64,000 bases of DNA, taken from assembly GCA_910585275.1 (NCBI GenBank), contig CAJUCW010000010.1, forward strand, positions 1 through 64,000, in the 5' to 3' direction. Made by a program: the position numbers and the translations under genes. Position 1 is the first letter of the stretch; every line of letters starts with the position of its first letter. This stretch comes from an uncultured Muribaculaceae bacterium. Lineage in GTDB: Bacteria; Bacteroidota; Bacteroidia; Bacteroidales; Muribaculaceae. Of this stretch, positions 31,864 through 41,775 are shown piece after piece. Below the pieces are notes generated by a model. That model worked only from the letters and a program-made list of their open reading frames with translations. It was not told the origin of the DNA and did not search any database.

Positions 31864-32346
31864 TCAGGCCGGATAATTCATATTTTCGTCTTTAATGTCT
31901 CCGAGCACTTCTGCAAGAAACCTTTTGGCTGCTTCTTTGGCCGCTTGTAGGTCGTTGAAGGTATAGTTGCCGCAGTCGCGGGGCGATGCACCCGGAATCT
32001 CGCCTTCGAAATCTGCGATGAAGGCAAACATGCTTTTCATCAGCGGGAGGATGTCTCTCGGTTCCAATTCCCCTTGCATGAGCAGGTAAGAGCCCGTGCA
32101 GCAGCCCATTGGGCCCCAATAGACTATTTTGTCGCTCCACTGCGCATCGTTGCGCAGATAGGTGGCGGCAAGATGCTCGATTGTGTGGAGTGCTTCGGGT
32201 GAAACCGCCGCCTCTCGGTTGGGTTCGGTGAGGCGCACGTCGAAAGTGGTGATTACGTCGCCCGAAGGGGTGGTGTCGCGTCTCGACACGTAAATTCCAC
32301 GGAGAAGTTTCTCGTGATTTATGGTGAAGCTTGCAATTTTTTTCAT
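31864..32346 (-). CDS. luxS: S-ribosylhomocysteine lyase
   Basis: 160 residues, the usual LuxS length. The metal site HTIEH (H54, H58) and the later RDCGNY cysteine, with the catalytic cysteine in GPMGCCTG (82-83), are all present. It converts S-ribosylhomocysteine to homocysteine and DPD, the precursor of autoinducer-2. Its own promoter is at 32370-32401, and it is divergent from a lipoprotein gene. Confidence 0.95.
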   Translation of the reverse strand: MKKIASFTINHEKLLRGIYVSRRDTTPSGDVITTFDVRLTEPNREAAVSPEALHTIEHLAATYLRNDAQWSDKIVYWGPMGCCTGSYLLMQGELEPRDILPLMKSMFAFIADFEGEIPGASPRDCGNYTFNDLQAAKEAAKRFLAEVLGDIKDENMNYPA

Positions 32347-32369
32347 TCCTTATATGGTGTTTTGCGGTG

Positions 32370-32401
32370 CAAATATAATGATTTTTTCGTTGAGGATGCA
32401 A
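32370..32401 (-). promoter_or_regulatory. luxS promoter
   Basis: Minus strand: TTG (plus 32399-32401), a 21-bp spacer and TATATTTG (plus 32370-32377), 23 bp ahead of the start codon. Confidence 0.65.
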
Positions 32402-32418
32402 TGTTTGGCATTGGTTGG

Positions 32419-32449
32419 TTGTATATTTTGCCGAAATCACCTATATTTG
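32419..32449 (+). promoter_or_regulatory. Promoter of the lipoprotein gene divergent from luxS
   Basis: TTG at 32419-32421, a 20-bp spacer and TATATTTG at 32442-32449, 30 bp before the ATG. Its -33 element lies 17 bp from the luxS promoter. Confidence 0.65.
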
Positions 32450-32479
32450 CGCCATAAACTTTTTTAAACCTTATCAGTT

Positions 32480-32986
32480 ATGAAATTCTATTCTATAATT
32501 GCAGCGGCATTATTGTCGTTGATGTTCGCAGCCTGTTCCGGGGGAGCCAAGGAGCAGAAATCCGAAACTCCGGTAGATGACGAGGCGTTTTACTCTACCC
32601 AGCCTGTCACGAGCGGCCAGTACCGTGCCGTGAGATATGACATAGCCGGCGAAAAGGCCCGCAAAGGTATGTTCGATGGCCGCGTGCTCATTTCGTTGAG
32701 TCCGGAGCAGTCGGGGATGTATGTGTTCGAAAACGGCAACCGCGCCAAAATCGACTATAAGATTGTGTTGAAACAACCGTTTGAAAAGGGCGACAGCGGT
32801 GTGTTCCGCACTGTTGACGTCAACGACCTTCCGGTGACCATTTCGGCCGACAGCACGCTTTACACCCTTTCGTTTGAGAAAAACAAGCATCAGGTCAACA
32901 TCTCGTTCGAGCAAGAACCAATGAACACAGGGACGGCGCTTGAAATCATGGAGCGTATCAGTGCGCAAATCCAGAAAAACAAGTGA
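32480..32986 (+). CDS. Small lipoprotein of unknown function
   Basis: 168 residues. A lipoprotein signal with lipobox LMFAACSG puts the cysteine at about residue 19. The mature part is a single beta-rich domain (AFYSTQPVTSGQYRAVRYD onward) of no family I can name. Probably anchored in the outer or inner membrane facing the periplasm. It has its own promoter and a distant terminator at 33114-33157. Confidence 0.7.
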   Translation: MKFYSIIAAALLSLMFAACSGGAKEQKSETPVDDEAFYSTQPVTSGQYRAVRYDIAGEKARKGMFDGRVLISLSPEQSGMYVFENGNRAKIDYKIVLKQPFEKGDSGVFRTVDVNDLPVTISADSTLYTLSFEKNKHQVNISFEQEPMNTGTALEIMERISAQIQKNK

Positions 32987-33028
32987 TTCCCGCAAGAACG
33001 GACCGGGCAGGGACGTGCCTGTGGCACG

Positions 33029-33082
33029 TTTGATTGACAGCCTTTGATTGACAATCTTTGATGAATACGTTTGATTGACAAC
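33029..33082 (+). repeat. Four tandem copies of a 13-14-bp repeat
   Basis: Units of TTTGATTGACARYC type, one of them diverged (TTTGATGAATACG), stand in a row after the lipoprotein gene. Short tandem array, no gene. Confidence 0.6.
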
Positions 33083-33113
33083 AGAGCTGCCAGTTAATTG
33101 TAAAAAGCATTGA

Positions 33114-33157
33114 GCCACCGGAGTATATCGATTCTGATATATTCCGGTGGCATTTTT
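33114..33157 (+). terminator. Rho-independent terminator
   Basis: A 16-bp stem with two mismatches or wobbles at most (GCCACCGGA.. pairing with TCCGGTGGC, 33114-33129 and 33136-33151) around 6 nt, then T5. It ends transcription from the lipoprotein gene. Confidence 0.75.
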
Positions 33158-33211
33158 GTATTCGTCGGTTGCCGGAAATTGCGTAATTTTGCAGTGATAA
33201 AATGTAAAAAA

Positions 33212-33970
33212 ATGAATGTAACTGTTGGTTCAACTTGTGTAAAAGAAAGAGTAAATTATTTCATCTGGCAACATCTTCTTCTTCTCTTCTCTTTGTTTGT
33301 AATGACCCTTGGTGTGGTTTTATGTGTGAGGTCAAGCCTCGGGTCAAGCGTTATTTCTTCCGCCCCTCTCGCCATGACCCTCTCTGGAGAAGCGGGGATG
33401 GTTCCGGCTCTTTCTCTCGGCGACTACACCAATATCCTCAACGCTCTGCTCGTGGTTGGGCAGATTATAGTGCTCCGTCGTAAATTCGAACTTGTGCAAC
33501 TGCTTCAACTTGTAATCGGATGCGTTTTCGGATTGCTCATCGACCTCAACATGTTTCTTACCTCTTCGTTGGTATGCGACACCCTTTGGACCCAGGTCCT
33601 CGCGCAATTAGGGGGCTGCTCTGTGCTCGGATTCGGCATAGCCATGGAAATCCGTTGCGGATCCGTCACGATGCCCGGGGAAGGGTTGCCGGTGGCTATT
33701 TCCAAAGCTGCGGGCATTCCGTTTCCAAAAGCGAAGATATGCGTTGACATAACGTTGGTGGTCTGTGCCGTCACACTTTGCTTCATCTATTTCAACCAAT
33801 GGCTTTGGAACGTAGTCGGTTTCGGCACTCTTTTCGCCATGGTGTATGTAGGAATGGTGGTAAAACGCCTTGACGCGCACATGGGCTGGTTCAACCGTCT
33901 CCTCGACAACCGTCCCGGTTTCCACCGCGTGGTCTATGGCCTCGCACGATATATAAAGAATAAGGTTTAA
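33212..33970 (+). CDS. YczE/YitT-like membrane protein
   Basis: 252 residues from ATG 33212, with five to six transmembrane segments. FSLFVMTLGVVLCVRSSLGSS and GFGIAMEIRCGSVTMPGEG are typical of the DUF6198/YczE-like family of inner membrane proteins of unknown transport or regulatory role. A TAATTTTG -7 element lies at 33184-33191 and supports this start; the longer upstream reading would begin inside the terminator hairpin. Confidence 0.72.
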   Translation: MNVTVGSTCVKERVNYFIWQHLLLLFSLFVMTLGVVLCVRSSLGSSVISSAPLAMTLSGEAGMVPALSLGDYTNILNALLVVGQIIVLRRKFELVQLLQLVIGCVFGLLIDLNMFLTSSLVCDTLWTQVLAQLGGCSVLGFGIAMEIRCGSVTMPGEGLPVAISKAAGIPFPKAKICVDITLVVCAVTLCFIYFNQWLWNVVGFGTLFAMVYVGMVVKRLDAHMGWFNRLLDNRPGFHRVVYGLARYIKNKV

Positions 33971-34092
33971 AGTTTAGAGGGGAAGGTGCGTTGGCATTAA
34001 GGACCTTAAGGTCTCTAAAGTCTTTAAGGACATTAAGGTCCCTAATACTAACGACTAATTACTAATTACTAACTGCTTATTTCTAATTGCAG

Positions 34093-36525
34093 CTATTCCA
34101 CTTCCCATTCGAAGATGCCGGTGGCGTTGTCGTCGGGGAGCACGATTTCAAGTTTCATCTCTTTGGTCTTGACAAGGTCGAACTCCACGCGGTTTGCCGC
34201 TCCTTTTAGGGTGCCGTATTTTGCTACGCCGGTCACCGGAGCCCATTCTCCCTTTGAATCCTTGTAATAGAGTTTCCAGCTTTTCGGCACGCGGCAACCG
34301 CCCCACGGGCCGTCGTCATACCAATACACCGTAGAACTGCCCACAGTTGTTTCTTCCGGGAACTGGTATGTGATCCATTCCGTGGTGCCTTGTTTCGGCC
34401 ACCAGTGATAGTAAGGCACCGAACGGTCATTTTCATCTTTCGGCACGCGGCGGTCGTTGACCGATGAAAGCGAATTAGGTTCGTGTGAACACTTCACACG
34501 GCTCTTCGAAGCGAGGGTAGGGGGCATCACCGGACGCGATGCACTCAGTTCCTGGGGAATCCACACGGCCATCTGTCCGCGTCCGCGATGGTTCCATGCA
34601 TAATATGGAATCATGTTCAGCTTCACATCTTTTGCAACCACTCTTCCCTTGTCGTCATAACTGAGCACTTGGGCGTCAGTGCCGAGTTCTACGATTCCAT
34701 AGAGCATGTCGGGACGCTCCGTCACGGTGAATTCCGGACTTTGGTTCATGAATGCGCTGAGCACTTCGAAATCGTTGTCTGGGAATTCCGCGCAATATAC
34801 CACGGGACCTCTTTCCACGGCCACCCTTCCACGGTCGGCTTCCACCTTGCCGTTGGCCCTGACCGTTCGCGGTTCCATATCGAAACGGATTTCAACCTTG
34901 TCACCATTCTTCCATTTCCTGCCGATTGAGAAATAACCGTCGGGGGTGATGGAACCTTCTGCCGGCGTTCCGTTCACTTTCACGGAATAACCGAGACGTT
35001 TGTTGTCGCTGTAGTTGTAGAGGTCACTTGGCACGGGACGGTTGAGTACCCATCCAGGCACTCTTATCTTCAAGTCGAATTTTCCCGCCTTGTTCTTATC
35101 CACAGTCACTGTAACGTCACCGTTCCAGGGATAGCCGGTCTGCTGGCTCAGTGCCACTTCTTTCCCGTTGACTTTCAGGTTGGCGTTGTTAGACATGAAG
35201 AGGTTGACATATACGTCGTCGCCCTTCACTGCATACACGTAGCCCGGAAGCGACGGAATGAACCTTGCAATGTTGGAAGGGCAGCATGCACACCCGAACC
35301 AGGGCTGACGCTGGTGCTGGCCCATGCTTTCGAGCGGGTTGGGGTAGAAGAAAGCTCCGCCGTCGAGGGCTACTCCCGAAATAAGGCCGTTGTAGAGGGT
35401 GCGTTCGAGCACGTCGTAATATTTCGAATCGCCGTGGAGGAGGAAAAGACGGTGGTTCACATAGACGTTGCCGATGGCCGCGCACGTTTCGCAGTAAGCC
35501 GACATGTTGGGAAGCTCGTAATTCTTCCCGAAAGCCTCGCCGTTGCTGGTAGCGCCGATACCTCCGGTGATGTAGTATTTCTTGCCTACTATGTTGTCCC
35601 AGATGCGGTCGATGGCCTTGATATAGGCGGAGTCGCCTGTGAGGGCGGCGACGTCCGCCATACCGGCATACATATATGCGGCTCTCACGGCATGACCTAC
35701 AGCCTCATCCTGTTCCGTCACAGGTTTGTGTGCCTGCGAATATTCGTCGGTGCGTGAGGTATGGCCGCGTTTGTCAAGGAAGAATTTTGCCTGGTCGAGA
35801 TATTTCTTGTCGCCGGTGACGAGATAGAGCTTCGCAAGTGCCATTTCTGCAATCTGGTGGCCCGGCACACGCACCACCTGCCCCGGTCCGTCGCCGATTT
35901 CACGGCATACGCAGTCGGCATATTTGATGGCGATGTCGAGGAAATTGCGTTTTCCGGTAGCCTGATAGTGGGCTATCGCTCCTTCGATCATGTGTCCGAG
36001 GTTATAGAACTCATGGCTGAGATCTTCCACCTTTTCCCAGCGTTTGGAGCCTGCCCATTCGTGCGGGTGTTTGGGGTTCATGGTGCGGCTTGTGTAGAGG
36101 TAGCCGTCGGGTTCCTGCGCGGCGGCCACAATCACGAGCACACTGTCGATATAGTTCTCCAGGCGTTTGTCGGGATATGTCTGGAGAAGGTAAGAGGCTC
36201 CTTCGATGGTTTTATAAACGTCGGTGTCGTCGAACGACAGTCCCCCCACGTGAATAGTGTCGGAAGGGTGGGCGGCTTTTTCGAAATTCCGATATCGTCC
36301 CGTTTCCTCACATTTACTGAATGCGAGCGGAATTGTGACCTCGCGGCTCGCCTTCAGACGCTGTCCCCAGAAATTGTCGGTAACTTTCACCGACGTGAAG
36401 GGGACCGGGTCAATAGGGTAGCCGTGATGCGAGGCGGCAGGCGTCTTCGCCTGTGCCGGAGCACAAGTAATTGAAGAACAGATGGCGAATAAAGCTATTG
36501 TTGAAGTCGCTATATGTTTTTTCAT
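34093..36525 (-). CDS. GH127 beta-L-arabinofuranosidase-like enzyme
   Basis: 810 residues with a signal peptide (about 1-26). It has the (alpha/alpha)6 GH127 core (about 40-420) with SFDDTDVYKTIEGASY, the zinc/catalytic block AYCETCAAIG and GCACCPSN. In the characterised Bifidobacterium enzyme the equivalents of these Glu and Cys residues hold zinc and one Cys is the nucleophile. C-terminal beta domains follow, with a discoidin-like module ending in EWEVE. It releases L-arabinofuranose from plant or arabinan chains (by family). It is divergent from a paralogue at 36665. Confidence 0.88.
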   Translation of the reverse strand: MKKHIATSTIALFAICSSITCAPAQAKTPAASHHGYPIDPVPFTSVKVTDNFWGQRLKASREVTIPLAFSKCEETGRYRNFEKAAHPSDTIHVGGLSFDDTDVYKTIEGASYLLQTYPDKRLENYIDSVLVIVAAAQEPDGYLYTSRTMNPKHPHEWAGSKRWEKVEDLSHEFYNLGHMIEGAIAHYQATGKRNFLDIAIKYADCVCREIGDGPGQVVRVPGHQIAEMALAKLYLVTGDKKYLDQAKFFLDKRGHTSRTDEYSQAHKPVTEQDEAVGHAVRAAYMYAGMADVAALTGDSAYIKAIDRIWDNIVGKKYYITGGIGATSNGEAFGKNYELPNMSAYCETCAAIGNVYVNHRLFLLHGDSKYYDVLERTLYNGLISGVALDGGAFFYPNPLESMGQHQRQPWFGCACCPSNIARFIPSLPGYVYAVKGDDVYVNLFMSNNANLKVNGKEVALSQQTGYPWNGDVTVTVDKNKAGKFDLKIRVPGWVLNRPVPSDLYNYSDNKRLGYSVKVNGTPAEGSITPDGYFSIGRKWKNGDKVEIRFDMEPRTVRANGKVEADRGRVAVERGPVVYCAEFPDNDFEVLSAFMNQSPEFTVTERPDMLYGIVELGTDAQVLSYDDKGRVVAKDVKLNMIPYYAWNHRGRGQMAVWIPQELSASRPVMPPTLASKSRVKCSHEPNSLSSVNDRRVPKDENDRSVPYYHWWPKQGTTEWITYQFPEETTVGSSTVYWYDDGPWGGCRVPKSWKLYYKDSKGEWAPVTGVAKYGTLKGAANRVEFDLVKTKEMKLEIVLPDDNATGIFEWEVE

Positions 36526-36664
36526 GAACCTTTATGTTGTGTATTAGTGTCAGGTTTTTTTGTTTCAAGATACAAAGTAAGCAAAATAAAATGCAAATTC
36601 AACATATTCCATTAAAAATAGAATGTTATATTTGCATTTTATTACGATAAATAACCTTACGGAT

Positions 36665-39109
36665 ATGAAACGGATAGATTGTATATTAGCCCGGGTTTTA
36701 TTGATGATGGCATTGTCATCATGTACGGGAGAGAAGATATATGTTTCACCCGATGCGCCGGTGAAGGAAGTCTCATTCACCAACGTGCATATCGATGATG
36801 CTTTCTGGGCTCCAAGAATAGAGACCAACAGGAAAGTCTCGATCCCCTCTGCTTTCAAGGAGTGTGAGGACAACGGGCGTTTTGATAATTTCGCCATCGC
36901 CGGAGGTTTGAAGAAAGGTGAGCATCGCGGCGATTTCTCTTTTGATGACACCGACCCCTATAAAATAATAGAAGGTGCATCATATTCCCTCGCTGTGGAA
37001 TATGACCCCAAGCTCGACAATTATCTCGACAGCGTTATCAACCTTATAGCCGCCGCACAGGAACCCGACGGCTACCTCACCACTTGCGTCACCAACAAAT
37101 GCACGCGTCTCTCCGGATGGTGGGGCACCCACCGCTGGGAGAAAGTCAACAGCCACGAACTTTACAATTCAGGGCATCTGTATGAGGCTGCCGTTGCGCA
37201 TTACCGTGCTACGGGGAAGCGTTCGCTCCTCGATGTGGCAATAAAGAACGCCGACCTTGTCTGCAAGACTTTCGGCGACGGCGACGGTCAGATTCATTAC
37301 CCTTCCGGACACCCGATCGTCGAGATGGCGCTCGCCAAGCTTTATAAGGTGACCGGCGACGAAAAATACCTTAAGACAGCCAAATATTTCGTAGAGGAGG
37401 CGGGACGTCTTTCCAACGGACGCAAGCCGAGTCCTTATTCGCAAGACCATAAGCCCATACTCTGGCAGGATGAAATCGTGGGGCATGCCGTGCGCGCCGG
37501 CTATCTCTATTCCGGGGTGGCGGACGTAGCGTCGCTTTCAAACGACACCGCCTATTTCAACGCCCTGACCCGCATCTGGGACAACATGGCATCAAAGAAA
37601 CTCTATATCACCGGTGGCATCGGAAGCCGCGCGCAGGGTGAAGGGTTCGGACCAAACTACGAACTCAACAACCATACCGCCTATTGCGAGACTTGTGCCG
37701 CCATAGCCAACGTCTATTGGAACCACCGTATGTTCCTCGCCACCGGCGATGCTAAATATGCCGATGTTTACGAACGTGCGCTCTACAACGGTGTCCCCTC
37801 CGGCGTGTCCCTTTCGGGCGACAGATTCTTCTACGACAATCCTCTCGAAAGTATGGGTGAGCATGAGCGTCAGAAATGGTTCGGTTGCGCCTGCTGCCCG
37901 GGCAACGTCACCCGCTTCATGGCGAGCGTGCCGATGTATATGTATGCCACGCAGGGCGACGACGTGCTCGTCAACCTCTATATCCAGAGCGATGCTGACA
38001 TCGAGACCGACAACAATAAAGTGAAGATTCGTCAGACCACCCAATATCCTTGGAAAGGCGACGTGCATTTTGCCGTAACCCCCCAAAAGGAGGGTGAATT
38101 CGCGTTGCGTTTCCGCATCCCCGGATGGTCGCAGGAATCCCCTGTGCCGACCGACCTTTATTCTTTCACCGCCCCCTCTTCTGCAAAATATGAGGTGAAG
38201 GTGAACGGAAAGAAAGCTGACGTTATGACCGGTGACGGCTATGCCACCGTGAAGCGCGTATGGAAACCGGGCGACATGGTTGAACTGTCGCTTCCGATGG
38301 AGGTGAAGCGCGTGAAGGCAAACGACAATGTGGAAGATGACCGTGGCAAGCTTGCCATACAGCGCGGTCCGGTTATGTATTGCCTCGAAGGGCAGGACCA
38401 GAACGACAGCACTGTCTTCGACAAGTTCATACCCGACGGCGTGGAATTCACCGAGAATTTCGAACCGACGCTTCTCAACGGAGTGATGACCCTCTCCGGA
38501 AAAGGGAAGAAAGTGACCGCAGAAGGCGTTATGGATGCCGACTTCAAAGCCATACCTTATTGCACCTGGAACAACCGCGGAGCCGACCACATGGCCGTCT
38601 GGATTCCCGTTTCCGAGGAATATGCGGTGGCGAAACCTGCCCCGACTATTGCGAGCGAGGCTGAAATGTTCTCCGAACCGACTTCGCTCACTTCAGATGT
38701 GCCTGCCGCCACTTCCAACCTCCAGTATGCCTGGGGCTACAACGACCAATGGGAACCCAAGTCGAGCGCCGACACTTCCAAGCCCTACCATTACTGGTGG
38801 CTGCGCCAAGGCACAGATGAAAACATTTGCTACGCTTTCAAAGAACCCAAGACGGTGAGCAGCGTCGATGTATATTGGCTCGAATTCGACCATTACGACG
38901 GCAACTACCGTACACCCGAGAAATGGCAGCTATATTACAAGACTGACTCCAACCGTTGGGCTCCTGTCAAGACTCAAGATGCTTTCGGGGTGGAAAAAGA
39001 CAAGTATAACCACGTGGCGTTCGAGCCTGTCACCACCACCGCTCTGAAGGTTGCGGTGAAGCTTCGCGACGGCGAGAGTGGCGGAGTAATCGAATGGAAA
39101 GTAAATTGA
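36665..39109 (+). CDS. GH127 beta-L-arabinofuranosidase-like lipoprotein
   Basis: 814 residues from ATG 36665, which opens a lipoprotein signal with ALSSC lipobox (about residue 19); the longer upstream reading lacks one. Same layout as the minus-strand paralogue: SFDDTDPYKIIEGASYSL, AYCETCAAIANV and GCACCPGN give the zinc site and Cys nucleophile, followed by beta domains and a discoidin-like C-terminus (VIEWKVN). As a lipoprotein it is probably held at the outer membrane, while the paralogue is soluble. A TATATTTG -7 element is at 36627-36634. Confidence 0.88.
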   Translation: MKRIDCILARVLLMMALSSCTGEKIYVSPDAPVKEVSFTNVHIDDAFWAPRIETNRKVSIPSAFKECEDNGRFDNFAIAGGLKKGEHRGDFSFDDTDPYKIIEGASYSLAVEYDPKLDNYLDSVINLIAAAQEPDGYLTTCVTNKCTRLSGWWGTHRWEKVNSHELYNSGHLYEAAVAHYRATGKRSLLDVAIKNADLVCKTFGDGDGQIHYPSGHPIVEMALAKLYKVTGDEKYLKTAKYFVEEAGRLSNGRKPSPYSQDHKPILWQDEIVGHAVRAGYLYSGVADVASLSNDTAYFNALTRIWDNMASKKLYITGGIGSRAQGEGFGPNYELNNHTAYCETCAAIANVYWNHRMFLATGDAKYADVYERALYNGVPSGVSLSGDRFFYDNPLESMGEHERQKWFGCACCPGNVTRFMASVPMYMYATQGDDVLVNLYIQSDADIETDNNKVKIRQTTQYPWKGDVHFAVTPQKEGEFALRFRIPGWSQESPVPTDLYSFTAPSSAKYEVKVNGKKADVMTGDGYATVKRVWKPGDMVELSLPMEVKRVKANDNVEDDRGKLAIQRGPVMYCLEGQDQNDSTVFDKFIPDGVEFTENFEPTLLNGVMTLSGKGKKVTAEGVMDADFKAIPYCTWNNRGADHMAVWIPVSEEYAVAKPAPTIASEAEMFSEPTSLTSDVPAATSNLQYAWGYNDQWEPKSSADTSKPYHYWWLRQGTDENICYAFKEPKTVSSVDVYWLEFDHYDGNYRTPEKWQLYYKTDSNRWAPVKTQDAFGVEKDKYNHVAFEPVTTTALKVAVKLRDGESGGVIEWKVN

Positions 39110-39123
39110 ACGCACAAAAGAAA

Positions 39124-39169
39124 TCATCGGAAACCTCTCCGACGGAATGGCGGGAGTGGTTTCCGATGA
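39124..39169. terminator. Hairpin between the GH127 and SPOR genes
   Basis: Perfect 12-bp arms TCATCGGAAACC and GGTTTCCGATGA around 22 nt, in the convergent gap. No T-run, so a terminator or mRNA-end stabiliser. Confidence 0.5.
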
Positions 39170-39190
39170 AGTGGAATGAACCTGTTAAGG

Positions 39191-39700
39191 TTATTTTTCG
39201 ATGATGACAGGAGCGTGGGGAAGACCTACGAATGACGCCGGTTTCTTTTTTCCGGCATATTCGCTGGCGAACGTAGCCGCTTCGTCAAGAGTGTCGAACG
39301 ACCCCGCTATCACGTAATAAGCCCCTTCTGCGTTCCTGACAAAGAATGATTTATACCCTTCGGAGAAAAGGTCGCTCGTCTGCGATGCGCAGTTGGTGGG
39401 CATCTTGTATTTGGCTACTGCCACGCTCCATTTACGCAATTCGTTTTCCATTCCGCCCTCAAACCGGATACGTTCAGAAGTTACATAGACGGAGTCGCCG
39501 TGGACTACCCTTATCGTAGGCCCTCCTATTGTCTGCAGTGCGCCGGCAGGTATGGCCATGTCGGCATCGGCGGTAGCCGACGCCTTCTTTTTTCCTTGCG
39601 CTGCATCGTAGGCGGCACGATAATTGCTTTCGGTTGGTTTGCACGAAGTGGCGCCCGCCAGAGCGAGGAGGAGAAGCGTCGGGATTATAATCTTTTTCAT
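39191..39700 (-). CDS. SPOR-domain lipoprotein
   Basis: 169 residues. Lipobox ATSC at about residue 20. After a small alanine-rich linker comes a SPOR-like domain (about 90-169; RKWSVAVAKYK, EGAYYVIAGSFDTLDEA), which binds denuded glycan strands of peptidoglycan. Probably a septal or cell-wall binding lipoprotein. The gene ends 21 bp past a convergent hairpin. Confidence 0.78.
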   Translation of the reverse strand: MKKIIIPTLLLLALAGATSCKPTESNYRAAYDAAQGKKKASATADADMAIPAGALQTIGGPTIRVVHGDSVYVTSERIRFEGGMENELRKWSVAVAKYKMPTNCASQTSDLFSEGYKSFFVRNAEGAYYVIAGSFDTLDEAATFASEYAGKKKPASFVGLPHAPVIIEK

Positions 39701-39829
39701 CTTAAATTTGAATTAAAAGGGAAGTTTTGAGGCCCCGGAGGCTACGTCTGACAGGACCCGAAGGCCCGGTAACGGAACGAAGACCCGGAAAGGCTAATCG
39801 ATAAATTAGCAATTAGTAATTGCTAATTG

Positions 39830-41719
39830 CTAATTATTAATCGGTGTGAGGATTCTCGTTTCGCGTGGAGCGTATTTCACGTTGCCGTTGCCGGCGGGGC
39901 GGAGCACGACGGTTTCTCCGGTAATGACATCGGCATATTTCTTACCTTCCGGAATAATTTCCGAATACCTCGACATGTCAACGTCTATTTCCTTATCCCT
40001 ACCGTTCATAATAACAACAAACGAATCGTTGCCGGAGTTGCGTTCATAGAGATATAGTCCGTTGTCGGGCATGAAGTGGGTCATTTTCCCTTTTGCGGCG
40101 GCTTCGCTTCCTTTCCTCCATTTATTGACGGCTGCGATATAATCGTATGCCTCGTTCTGGAGCGGGGTGCGTCCTGCGCGGGTAAATGCGTCGGTTTTGT
40201 CGCCGGGGAACCCACCGGGCACGTCTTTGCGTATCATGCCGTCGCCACCCTGTCTTGTGCCGCTCATAAGGAGTTCGGTGCCATAATAAATCTGAGGAAT
40301 ACCCGGAACCGTAAGAAGGAGTGTTATTGCCTGTTTCCAGTTATGAAGGGAGTCTATGTCATGCTGGATTACCCTTTCGGTGTCGTGGTTGTCGAGGAAA
40401 CGGAGCACTTTCAAAGGGTCGGCATATACATAGTCGAGCGCAAGATGGTCATATATCTTGTTAAGTCCGTTCCAAGGGTCGGTGTCGGCAGTAAACGGTG
40501 CGAGGTCTGCCGATTTTATCATAAACGGGAAATCCATCACTGTAGGGAGGTTGGTGTCTTTCCCGGTCGCAAGCGACAGTGGGGAGCCTCCTTGCCATCT
40601 TGCTACGCCGGCCACGTCGCCAAACCAGCATTCTCCTACGATGTTGAAGTCAGGATATTCCTTCATGACGGCATCAATCCAACCGGCCATGGCCCTTTCG
40701 TCGGCATAGGGGTAGGTGTCCATGCGTATGCCGTCGATTTGCGATTCCTCAATCCACCATATCGAATTCTGCACGAGATATTTCATCAGGTGGGGATTCT
40801 TCTGGTTGAGGTCGGGCATTTCTTTCACAAACCATCCATCTACCGATATGCTCTTGTCGTAATCCGATGCGTAGGGATCGGTCAAGGTAGAAAGCCTGTA
40901 GTTTGTCTGGTGGTAGTCGTCGGAGAAGTTTAGCCAGTCGGACGACGGACGGTCTTCAATCCATGGATGGCCAATGCCGGAATGGTTGAATATCATGTCC
41001 ATTACGGTTTTGATGCCACGGTTGTGGAGCGAGTCGATAAGTTCTGTATATTCGGCATTGCTTCCGAAACGCGGGTCGATGGCGTAATAGTCGGTGGTGG
41101 CATAGCCGTGATAGCTTCCCCCTTTTCCGGGCATGTCGTTTTCAAGCACCGGGTTCACCCAGACAGCTGTTACTCCGAGCGAATCGATGTAGTCGAGATG
41201 CTTCATGATTCCCGCCATGTCGCCGCCGTGGCGCATGTTGGGGTCTTCGCGGTTCACTTCCGATTGGTTTCGCATCGACTTTACCACATTGTTAGAGGGA
41301 TCGCCGTCGGCAAAACGGTCGGGCATTATCAGATAAAGCACATCGGCTGATGTAAAGCCTTGTGCGCCTTTTTGCGGCCGACGGGTCTTCAGTTCATATT
41401 CCTTTTTGACCGTTTTCTTTCCCTCTTTCCATTTCAATGTCATCTTTCCGGGTTTCGTATCCGGCGAAATGTTGAGATAGACGAACTGCCAGTTGGGCGA
41501 ACCGTCAAGACGCACCACGCTGTCGATGCTCACTCCGGGATAATCTACCGAAAAGTCGGCGCCTTTTACGTCTTTGCCATGCACCTGGAGCTGGAGGGTG
41601 GTGTCGTGCATCCCTGTCCACCAATGTGGCGGGTCAATCTTGTCAACGGAGAGGGCGGATGCCACAAGCGGGAACGCTGCCGTTCCCAATGAGAAAAATA
41701 ATTTAGTTAAGCCGTTCAT
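39830..41719 (-). CDS. GH13 alpha-amylase family enzyme (neopullulanase/cyclomaltodextrinase type)
   Basis: 629 residues with a signal peptide (about 1-22). The N-terminal beta domain (about 25-115, PPHWWTGMHD is typical of this subfamily) is followed by the GH13 barrel: DMIFNHSG region, GIRMDTYPYAD (nucleophile Asp), NIVGECWF (acid Glu), RFLDNHDTER (third Asp), then a C-terminal beta domain. It hydrolyses starch-like glucans or cyclodextrins in the periplasm, similar to SusA. There are no susCD genes beside it. Confidence 0.9.
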   Translation of the reverse strand: MNGLTKLFFSLGTAAFPLVASALSVDKIDPPHWWTGMHDTTLQLQVHGKDVKGADFSVDYPGVSIDSVVRLDGSPNWQFVYLNISPDTKPGKMTLKWKEGKKTVKKEYELKTRRPQKGAQGFTSADVLYLIMPDRFADGDPSNNVVKSMRNQSEVNREDPNMRHGGDMAGIMKHLDYIDSLGVTAVWVNPVLENDMPGKGGSYHGYATTDYYAIDPRFGSNAEYTELIDSLHNRGIKTVMDMIFNHSGIGHPWIEDRPSSDWLNFSDDYHQTNYRLSTLTDPYASDYDKSISVDGWFVKEMPDLNQKNPHLMKYLVQNSIWWIEESQIDGIRMDTYPYADERAMAGWIDAVMKEYPDFNIVGECWFGDVAGVARWQGGSPLSLATGKDTNLPTVMDFPFMIKSADLAPFTADTDPWNGLNKIYDHLALDYVYADPLKVLRFLDNHDTERVIQHDIDSLHNWKQAITLLLTVPGIPQIYYGTELLMSGTRQGGDGMIRKDVPGGFPGDKTDAFTRAGRTPLQNEAYDYIAAVNKWRKGSEAAAKGKMTHFMPDNGLYLYERNSGNDSFVVIMNGRDKEIDVDMSRYSEIIPEGKKYADVITGETVVLRPAGNGNVKYAPRETRILTPINN

Positions 41720-41775
41720 ATTGTTGTTATTAGATTTAAATGTTCCCTTTATAATTCAGGGGCTTCTATATATAT

